Shown piece by piece: positions 1-4,725 of a DNA stretch of 7,965 nt. The stretch covers positions 1 through 7,965 of the forward strand of contig DXDC01000224.1 in assembly GCA_019115685.1 (NCBI GenBank), in the 5' to 3' direction. Origin of the DNA: Candidatus Agrococcus pullicola. GTDB lineage: Bacteria; Actinomycetota; Actinomycetes; Actinomycetales; Microbacteriaceae. A model generated the notes under the pieces. The model was not told the origin of the DNA. It saw only the letters and a program-made list of their open reading frames with translations, and did not search any database. The stretch's first letter is position 1, and every line of letters starts with the position of its first letter. The position numbers were made by a program, and so were the translations under genes.

Positions 1-302
1 GAATCGAACTGGATGCCCTCGCGGTTCCCGCGATCACGACCGCGCGCCTCGATGGGCTGCAGCGTCTGGACTTGGAGCTTACGGAGAACGCTGCCGGCGT
101 TGCGGTGGTCGCCGACGCTGCCGGTCACACCTCGGTGCCCGGTGTCTGGGCGGCGGGAAACGTGGTCAACCCTGGCATGCAGGTCAGTGAAGCCGCGGCG
201 AACGGCGCCCGCGTGGCGATGACCATCAACACCGAGCTCGTTTTCGCGCGAGCGGACGATGCTGTTCGCGGAACCACTGCCACGGTGAGGGAGAGCGCGT
301 GA
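1..302 (+). CDS. C-terminal end of a thioredoxin-reductase-like NAD(P)/FAD-dependent oxidoreductase (5' end outside window)
   Basis: Frame 3 is open from the window edge to the TGA at 300-302, giving the last 99 residues. The diagnostic part is the C-terminal FAD-binding segment TSVPGVWAAGNVVNPGMQ, matching the TSVPGVFAAGDV block of thioredoxin reductases and their relatives, followed by a helix (SEAAANGARVAMTINTEL) that packs against the flavin in this fold. Two departures from true thioredoxin reductase are visible: the flavin-contacting Gly-Asp is Gly-Asn, and the usual YRQ after it is absent. I recall both in a group of actinobacterial TrxB-like proteins that are not housekeeping TrxB. 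The CxxC pair, if present, would lie upstream of the window, so disulfide chemistry cannot be confirmed. The stop overlaps the next start (TGATG), so it is translationally coupled to the methyltransferase. The family call is firm; the substrate is unknown. Confidence 0.88.
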   Translation, partial: IELDALAVPAITTARLDGLQRLDLELTENAAGVAVVADAAGHTSVPGVWAAGNVVNPGMQVSEAAANGARVAMTINTELVFARADDAVRGTTATVRESA

Positions 303-949
303 TGCCGGACTTCGACAAGACTTACTGGGAAGAGCACTGGGCGCCGACACCCGCAAACGCAGAGCGGGATCTCCCCGTGCATCCGTACCTGCCGACCGAG
401 ACCTCGCAGCTCTCCGGGGGAACCGCGCTGGATGCCGGATGTGGCACCGGAGCCGAAGCAGTCTGGCTCGCCGAGCAAGGTTGGCTGGTTACTGGCGCTG
501 ACATCTCGGCGACCGCTCTGGAGGCGGCCGGCCATCGCGCCGAGCGTGCAGGGCTGGGCGATCGAATCGAATGGGTGGAAACGGACCTCACCCAGTGGGA
601 GCCGGGCCGCAGCTGGGATCTCGTGGTCACCAGCTATGCGCACTCCGAGATCGGGCAGCTCCTGTTGTATCGACAGCTAGCGTCTCTAGTGGCGCCCAGC
701 GGCACGCTCCTGATCGTCGGCCACTTGCACGAGCCTGGCACCAACGGAGGCTCCAGCACCCACGGTGACCCCGGGCACCACGGAGCGCATCCCGAGGCGG
801 CAAGCGTCACCCGCGATGCGATCACGCAGATGTTCGATGTGCCGGGCTGGGCTATTGACGCCAGCTATGAGAACGTCCGTGCCGTTCGTCCGGGAGGACG
901 CCCCGTGCAACTGCGAGACGTCGTGGTTCGGGCGCACCGCAACGGCTGA
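302..949 (+). CDS. Class I SAM-dependent methyltransferase (TehB/UbiE-like fold)
   Basis: A 215-residue cytoplasmic methyltransferase. Motif I, ALDAGCGTGA, is at residues 42-51; the acidic residue that binds the SAM ribose is D67 in GADIS; the motif near the adenine is ETDL (93-96); and WDLVVT (105-110) is the fourth strand. The N-terminal YWEEHW segment is common in small-molecule methyltransferases of this type. ATG at 302 is preferred over GTG at 299 because the purine-rich GAGGGAGAG at 287-295 sits 6 bases from the ATG but only 3 from the GTG. The start overlaps the upstream reductase stop by one base, so the two are coupled and probably act on the same compound. Residues 141-163 hold six histidines, in a loop that is often His-rich in relatives. 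An S-, O- or N-methyltransferase acting on a small molecule is likely; the acceptor cannot be read from the sequence. Confidence 0.9.
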   Translation: MPDFDKTYWEEHWAPTPANAERDLPVHPYLPTETSQLSGGTALDAGCGTGAEAVWLAEQGWLVTGADISATALEAAGHRAERAGLGDRIEWVETDLTQWEPGRSWDLVVTSYAHSEIGQLLLYRQLASLVAPSGTLLIVGHLHEPGTNGGSSTHGDPGHHGAHPEAASVTRDAITQMFDVPGWAIDASYENVRAVRPGGRPVQLRDVVVRAHRNG

Positions 950-977
950 CGCTCAACCACACCTTCGTGCCGCGGCA

Positions 978-992
978 TAGCGCCCGGCGCTA
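978..992. repeat. Perfect 7-bp inverted repeat in the methyltransferase-exporter gap
   Basis: TAGCGCC at 978-984 and GGCGCTA at 986-992 are exact inverted copies around a single C. With a realistic loop it folds as six base pairs closing a three-base loop. It lies 29 bases after the methyltransferase stop and 61 bases before the exporter start. It could be a repressor half-site pair for the exporter, or the upper part of a transcript hairpin together with the next repeat. No T-run follows, so a classical intrinsic terminator is not supported. Confidence 0.5.
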
Positions 993-993
993 C

Positions 994-1028
994 TTCGCCG
1001 CGCCTTCGCGAGCCTGCGAACGGGCGAA
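994..1028. repeat. Nested inverted repeat upstream of the DHA2 exporter
   Basis: Outer arms TTCGCC (994-999) and GGCGAA (1023-1028) enclose inner arms TTCGC (1005-1009) and GCGAA (1016-1020) with a six-base loop. The internal loop is asymmetric (five bases against two). The structure starts two bases after the 978-992 palindrome, and its 3' edge is 25 bases before the exporter ATG, close to its ribosome binding site at about 1038-1043. It could attenuate read-through from the reductase-methyltransferase pair, or act as an operator. In such GC-rich DNA short arms can arise by chance, so the function is unproven. Confidence 0.4.
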
Positions 1029-1053
1029 TCGATCGAGAAAGGGCTACTGAGCC

Positions 1054-2652
1054 ATGTCTTCTACCGCTGCTTCCAGTGCGGATACGACCGCACGCGTCAT
1101 CGATGATCCACGCCGCCGCCGTGCGATCCTGTGGGCCGTCTGTATCGCCCTCATGGCGGTCGTCGCCTCCGTTTCCGGGCTGAACGTCGCCCAGCCACAG
1201 CTGGCGCTCACATTCGGAGCCTCGCACGGGCAGGTGCTCTGGATCATCAACACCTACACGCTCACCCTCGCGGCGCTGCTGCTTCCCTTGGGAGCGGTGG
1301 GGGACCGGTGGGGCCGCAAGCCGATCCTGATGGCCGGCCTCGGGCTGTTCGGCATCGCGAACATCGTCGCCGCCGTCGCTCCCGCCATGGAGATCATGCT
1401 GGGCGCCCGGTTGCTCAGCGGTGTTGGTGCGGCCATGATCATGCCGGTCACCCTTTCGGTGATCACAGCATCCTTCCCCGACAAGGAACGTTCCAAGGCG
1501 ATCGGCATGTGGACTGCTGTCGCCGGCGGCGGAGGCATTCTCGGCATGTATCTATCGGCGCTATTGGTCGATTTCGTGTCTTGGCGGTGGCTTTTCGCCT
1601 TGCCGATCGCACTCACGCTGATCGCGGCTCTCATCAGCGCGAATGCGGTGCCGAATTCTCGCGAAAGGGCCAAGGGTCGTTTCGACGTGATCGGTAGCCT
1701 TACCTCGATCATCGCCGCTGTCGGATTCACCTTCGCCCTGCACGAGGCTCCTGCGCTGGGATGGGCAGACCCCGTCGTATTCATTACGCTCGGTGCCGCG
1801 ATCCTCGCGACGATCGGATTCGTCGCATGGGAGCTGCGGACCCCGCATCCGCTACTGGACATCCGTCATTTCCGGACGCGCGGCCTGTCCTCCGGTACGA
1901 CGCTGCTCCTCGTGCTCTTCGGAGTGCAGGGCGGAGTGTCGCTCGTGCTCTATCCCTTCTTCCAGGTCGTGCTCGGCTGGAGCGGACTCCTCGCAACACT
2001 CGGCCTGATGCCCATGGCACTGCTGATGATGTTGGCCTCCGGTCTCGCCCCGAGAGTCGCGGCACGCATCGGCGCTCGTGCGACCATGACCGCTGGATTG
2101 ACCATCGCGGCAGCGGGGCTCGCGTTGATGGCGGCCCTCGTGTCTGCCGAAGGCTATCTGACCGTGCTGCCCGGCCTCATTGCCATGGGTCTTGGTGCCG
2201 GGCTCGCGATGACTCCCTCGACCGAAGCGATCACATCATCACTGCCTCGTGAACAGCAGGGGGTGGCGTCTGCGCTGAACGACCTCACTCGCGAGTTCGG
2301 AGCAGCTCTCGGCATCGCACTGCTCGGAGGGCTGCTCGCCGCCGGCTATCAGAACGCCATCGGCAGTCGCCTCGACGGGGTGCCAGAGGAACTTGCGGTT
2401 ACCGCGAGCGAGGGCATCGCCAATGCCACCGAGATCAGCCGGCACGCGGGCGGCTACGCCGAGCAGATCGTCACCGCAGCGCAGGAGGCATTCATCGCGG
2501 GCTGGCAGCAGGCCATGTGGGTCGGAGTCGCCGTCATGGTCCAACTCGTGATTTTCGTCGTCCTGCGTGGACCGAAGAACCACCACGCCACCGGATCCGA
2601 TGAGCGACCAGAAGACGTTGTCGAAGTCATCGCTTCCCACAATGAAGGCTGA
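1054..2652 (+). CDS. MFS transporter, DHA2 family (EmrB/QacA/SmvA type, 14 TM segments expected)
   Basis: A 532-residue inner-membrane drug:proton antiporter-type protein, the usual DHA2 length. After a basic N-tail, TM1 begins near residue 25 (ILWAVCIALMAVVASVSGLN). Motif A is GAVGDRWGRKP at 80-90, between TM2 and TM3; motif B is ARLLSGVGAAMIMP at 118-131 with its conserved Arg119. The motif C position (155-173) reads VAGGGGILGMYLSALLVD: glycine-rich, but lacking the Gly-Pro typical of drug antiporters. VSWRWLF (175-181) follows, as in many DHA2 proteins. A long extracytoplasmic loop (about 432-480) precedes the last TM, again a DHA2 trait, and the C-tail is acidic. The ATG at 1054 follows AAAGGG (1038-1043). 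It reads with the two upstream genes after a 104-base gap containing inverted repeats, and is 8 bases from the oxidoreductase remnant. It probably exports the compound handled by its neighbours; the substrate is unknown. Confidence 0.93.
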   Translation: MSSTAASSADTTARVIDDPRRRRAILWAVCIALMAVVASVSGLNVAQPQLALTFGASHGQVLWIINTYTLTLAALLLPLGAVGDRWGRKPILMAGLGLFGIANIVAAVAPAMEIMLGARLLSGVGAAMIMPVTLSVITASFPDKERSKAIGMWTAVAGGGGILGMYLSALLVDFVSWRWLFALPIALTLIAALISANAVPNSRERAKGRFDVIGSLTSIIAAVGFTFALHEAPALGWADPVVFITLGAAILATIGFVAWELRTPHPLLDIRHFRTRGLSSGTTLLLVLFGVQGGVSLVLYPFFQVVLGWSGLLATLGLMPMALLMMLASGLAPRVAARIGARATMTAGLTIAAAGLALMAALVSAEGYLTVLPGLIAMGLGAGLAMTPSTEAITSSLPREQQGVASALNDLTREFGAALGIALLGGLLAAGYQNAIGSRLDGVPEELAVTASEGIANATEISRHAGGYAEQIVTAAQEAFIAGWQQAMWVGVAVMVQLVIFVVLRGPKNHHATGSDERPEDVVEVIASHNEG

Positions 2653-2660
2653 GTTGGAAC

Positions 2661-2760
2661 ATGCAACGAGACAAGCAGACTGACAAGAGCGCACCTCGAC
2701 TGCGCGTCGAGGTGTGGTCCGATCCGCAGTGCGTGTGGTGCTACATCGGCCAGCGTCGGG
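2661..2760 (+). pseudogene. Truncated DsbA/FrnE-like thioredoxin-fold oxidoreductase (N-terminal remnant)
   Basis: After an eight-base gap from the exporter stop, an ATG opens a frame whose first 33 residues match the start of the FrnE/DsbA family (also 2-hydroxychromene-2-carboxylate isomerase-like proteins): strand RLRVEVWSDPQ, then the redox motif C24-V-W-C27, then YIGQRR. Relatives typically have CPWCYIGKRR followed by an aromatic and a helix. Here the sequence departs after residue 33, near 2760. The frame runs on to 2912, but those codons are the antisense of the minus-strand membrane-protein gene, not thioredoxin fold. The family is normally about 210-240 residues, so roughly 85% is missing. 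The junction lies between about 2757 and the opposing stop at 2774-2776. The intact protein would have been cotranscribed with the exporter. A short 83-residue peptide could still be made but should not fold as DsbA. Confidence 0.75.
2692..2714. repeat. Perfect 9-bp hairpin inside the oxidoreductase remnant
   Basis: CACCTCGAC (2692-2700) and GTCGAGGTG (2706-2714) are exact inverted repeats with a five-base loop TGCGC. It lies 40 bases after the exporter stop and within the codons for the PRLRVEV strand of the remnant. No T-run follows. It may be a codon-constrained coincidence, or it may help end exporter transcripts now that the gene is broken. Confidence 0.55.
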
Positions 2761-2773
2761 AGGCAAGGCAGCT

Positions 2774-3467
2774 TCATTCGAAGTCGGGTTCGTCGATCCT
2801 CGACCATGTACCCACCTGCATGCTGAGCATCCTCTTTTGCATATCCGGGTGCAGGTCGACCGCGCCGCGCTCGACGAGAACTTCCAACACCCGTTTCCGG
2901 GCGTCCCAGTAGGCTTTCTCCTTGACCGGGTTCAAATTCCACCGTAGTTTTCGATGGGTCCGATCGGGCCCTTTGGAAGCGACCAAGAACACAACACAAG
3001 CGCCCAGCCCGGTCGCGGCTGCGGCGAGCATCAGCAACGCGGTCCATCCGTCTCGTTCGGCAACCGGGCCAGTGCGCATCAAGATGTACGCGGTCAGTGA
3101 GATCGCGCCCGAAGCAGCGCTGAGGATCACTTTCAGGGTCCCTCTTCGGCGCTTGTTCTTCCCACCAGATCATGAGCATGGCCAGGGGCACACCAGCCGC
3201 TATTCCGAAACACAGCAGCAGGAAGAACGGATCGGCTCCGGCAAGGAAGAGCACCAGGCCCAAGGCCGAGCCAGCGAAGGTCGGGATCGCTAGGAGCGCG
3301 ACGAGAACGAACCCGATACCGCGGATGAACTTGTAGACGGCGGTGTCATCCGGCGATCTGGGCGGGCGCCTGTTCAGAACTTCATCCTCGATCGCGCCCC
3401 AGCGAATCGGTTCCGACAGTTCTACCGTTTGCGCCCACTGTTCCGCAGTTTGCTTCCGATCACTCAC
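2774..3467 (-). pseudogene. Four-TM membrane protein of unknown function, interrupted by a one-base frameshift
   Basis: I do not recognise the family. The start is GTG at 3467, chosen because GAGGAG (3475-3480) sits seven bases before it; an upstream in-frame GTG at 3497 lacks this support. Frame one encodes a hydrophilic N-terminus, then hydrophobic segments near residues 52-77 and 81-101, ending IWW. Beyond that point it turns into long Arg-rich, non-membrane sequence running through the oxidoreductase remnant. The neighbouring frame instead continues plausibly: basic residues, LKVILSAASGAISLTAYILM (about 111-130), a fourth segment (about 141-163), and a cytoplasmic tail with KAYWDARKRVLEVLVERG (184-201), ending EPDFE at 2774. 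Removing one base in either GGG run (minus sense; 3161-3163 or 3140-3142) restores a 230-residue protein. The shift may be a real mutation or a sequencing error. The Trp- and charge-rich tail suggests a cytoplasmic interaction domain. It is divergent from the gene at 3655. Confidence 0.68.
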
Positions 3468-3474
3468 TGGTGCA

Positions 3475-3480
3475 CTCCTC
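3475..3480 (-). promoter_or_regulatory. Ribosome binding site fixing the GTG start at 3467
   Basis: On the minus strand this reads GAGGAG, seven bases before GTG-AGT-GAT. It decides the start of the frameshifted membrane-protein gene against the longer frame that begins at 3497. Confidence 0.75.
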
Positions 3481-3524
3481 TTTGAGATGCGGTTCACTCG
3501 TTTGTCGTGGAAAAGGCAAAAGTT

Positions 3525-3578
3525 ACTGCAACTGCAAATGTACTTGAGAAATACTGGTGGAAGCTCTGAGCTTGCAGT
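3525..3578. repeat. Three copies of the 7-mer ACTGCAA, two direct and one inverted
   Basis: ACTGCAA occurs at 3525-3531 and again at 3531-3537, sharing one base, and as its complement TTGCAGT at 3572-3578, within the 3' part of the hairpin. The pair in tandem plus one inverted copy 34 bases away is a layout used by operators where a dimer binds and a loop or cooperative contact forms. The copies are short, so this is suggestive only. Confidence 0.4.
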
Positions 3579-3582
3579 ATTT
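3549..3582. repeat. Two-tier perfect hairpin in the divergent spacer
   Basis: Outer arms AAATACTG (3549-3556) and CAGTATTT (3575-3582) are exact inverted repeats. Inside, AAGCTC (3561-3566) and GAGCTT (3568-3573) are also exact, around one T. The internal loop is GTGG against G. Five Ts at 3580-3584 overlap the 3' arm, so on the plus strand it could work as a weak terminator shielding the 3655 gene from read-through. Equally, it could be an operator for both promoters. The arms are AT-rich, unlike the surrounding DNA, which makes a chance match in a GC-rich genome less likely. Confidence 0.6.
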
Positions 3583-3643
3583 TTGGTGCAACAGGTACCG
3601 GCTCAGGGCATCCGCATCGGACCCGCGAGGACGGGCTCGGATG

Positions 3644-3650
3644 AGGAGGT
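3644..3650 (+). promoter_or_regulatory. Strong ribosome binding site fixing the ATG start at 3655
   Basis: AGGAGGT lies four bases before the ATG at 3655. It decides this start against in-frame upstream codons, which extend into the spacer and into the antisense of the opposing gene. Confidence 0.85.
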
Positions 3651-3654
3651 CGCC

Positions 3655-4695
3655 ATGGCCAGCGTTGTCACAGGAATGTCGGCTGCAGCCAGAGCGAAAC
3701 GCAAAGTCGGCTTCATCATCTGGGGAGCAGTGATCCTCGCCGTCTGGTTGCTGTGCTCGCTCGCTTTCGCGGCTTTCATGGAGCAGGCGGCACCGAACTT
3801 TATTTCCGCGTTCGTAATGGGGCAAATGTTCGGCTGGATCTTCTTCCTCCTCGGGGTGATACTGCTGCTGATCGGCATCATTTGCGAGATTCGGGCTCGC
3901 TCATTCAATCGGCGTGACATTGCACAAGCGAATGCGTTGCACGACAGGCTCGTGGCGTTCTCGCAGACACCGCGTGCTGCCGTGTACGGCGACCCGGGCA
4001 ATGCCCAAATCGCGAACGCCCGCGTGATCGAGATCGAACGGCACTTCGACCAGCAGACCGAGGGCGCGATAACAGGAGCGCTCGAGACCAGTATGCGGAT
4101 GTTCTCGACATCATTCGGCACGTCTTCCGCCAGCACCTACACAGGGAGCGACAACCGCCTCGACACTTACGGTTCGCAATCTTCTGTCACGTCCGGAACT
4201 CTCAACGGCACCACAATCGCGAATCTGCGCATGAGCAAGACCACAAGAGCGAATCTCATGGGCGATGCGCTCTTCGCGGTGTTCGAGATCGACGGCAACG
4301 ATACCTTCCGCGTCGTCTCCATGTCGGCGCCCGGGGTGCGCGATTGGATGTCCGAGCTCATCATGGCCGTTGCCAACCACTTCGGCGGCACCTCGACCCA
4401 CTCCGGCAACGTTGTAGCTGCATGGGTGCCCAACCTGACGGGCCACTTCGGGCCGCAAGATGTGTCGTACGCGACCGACAGACTGAAGGCACTCGCGGCG
4501 AGACCGCTCGAAGAGCGCGAGCCGGTCGCGATCACTGGCACGATGATCGGCAGGAACGCAATGATCGCAACGCAGATGAGCATCAGTTCCGCGGCGCCGC
4601 TCGAGTTGCTCCCGGTCGTGTTTCCGCGAGCGCTCGGCGTCGCTCTCGGAGCGCCCGAACAGCGAGCGGAGCTGCCGCACGCGGCCATGGCCTAA
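3655..4695 (+). CDS. Membrane-anchored protein of unknown function (two N-terminal TM segments, Ser/Thr-rich linker, soluble domain)
   Basis: A 346-residue protein that I do not recognise. After a short basic N-terminus (ARAKRK, 13-18) come two hydrophobic segments, about 19-41 (GFIIWGAVILAVWLLCSLAF) and 56-78 (FGWIFFLLGVILLLIGIIC), separated by a short loop. The basic residues before TM1 and after TM2 (EIRARSFNRRD) place both ends in the cytoplasm, so the C-terminal ~265 residues are probably cytoplasmic. Residues 92-135 look like a small alpha/beta unit (LHDRLVAFSQ, ANARVIEIERH). Residues 148-190 are rich in Ser, Thr and Gly with little predicted structure. Residues 200-260 appear globular (FAVFEIDGNDTFRVVSM). 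Residues 290-330 form a mixed hydrophobic segment (VAITGTMIGRNAMIATQMSI), perhaps strand-forming. No catalytic motif is evident. Composition is a little less GC-rich than the helicase. It ends 30 bases from the convergent helicase stop, with no clear terminator between them. Confidence 0.8.
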   Translation: MASVVTGMSAAARAKRKVGFIIWGAVILAVWLLCSLAFAAFMEQAAPNFISAFVMGQMFGWIFFLLGVILLLIGIICEIRARSFNRRDIAQANALHDRLVAFSQTPRAAVYGDPGNAQIANARVIEIERHFDQQTEGAITGALETSMRMFSTSFGTSSASTYTGSDNRLDTYGSQSSVTSGTLNGTTIANLRMSKTTRANLMGDALFAVFEIDGNDTFRVVSMSAPGVRDWMSELIMAVANHFGGTSTHSGNVVAAWVPNLTGHFGPQDVSYATDRLKALAARPLEEREPVAITGTMIGRNAMIATQMSISSAAPLELLPVVFPRALGVALGAPEQRAELPHAAMA

Positions 4696-4725
4696 GGAGC
4701 CATCCGCTTCACCCGGTGTTCAGCG

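Larger units (their letters stand above)
3468..3654. promoter_or_regulatory. Divergent intergenic control region, AT-richer than its flanks
   Basis: This 187-base spacer separates two divergent starts and must hold both promoters. The stretch 3509-3590 is clearly AT-richer than the surrounding genes, with runs such as AAAAGGCAAAAG, and holds a hairpin (3549-3582) and three 7-mer repeats. I could not assign convincing -35/-10 pairs. On the plus strand TTGCAG at 3572-3577 could serve as a -35 box, but its matching -10 is poor. The base composition and repeats suggest regulator binding that coordinates the two genes. Confidence 0.5.

Noticed and set aside
2761..2912. Continuation of the CxxC oxidoreductase frame
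   Set aside because: These codons are the complement of the conserved-looking C-terminus of the minus-strand membrane protein and show no thioredoxin-fold features.
2454..3160. The long minus-strand frame continuing from the membrane-protein start down to 2454
   Set aside because: Past about 3160 it becomes Arg-rich with no TM segments, and it overlaps the exporter's C-terminus antisense. The adjacent frame continues the membrane protein well, so this is read-on after a frameshift.
3136..3175. Programmed ribosomal frameshift in the membrane-protein gene
   Set aside because: The mRNA around both GGG runs lacks a slippery heptamer, and I see no strong downstream structure; mutation or sequence error is simpler.
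3343..3654. N-terminal extension of the 3655 gene
   Set aside because: It runs antisense through the opposing gene and the AT-richer spacer. AGGAGGT at 3644-3650 clearly sets the start at 3655.
4111..4688. Two overlapping minus-strand open frames opposite the 346-residue protein
   Set aside because: They are composition shadows in GC-rich DNA, with no ribosome site and no recognisable domain; the plus-strand gene has both start signal and TM segments.
4696..4725. Bidirectional terminator between the convergent genes
   Set aside because: Only a 4-bp palindrome (CACC-C-GGTG, 4710-4718) is present, with no T-run on either strand; too weak to call.
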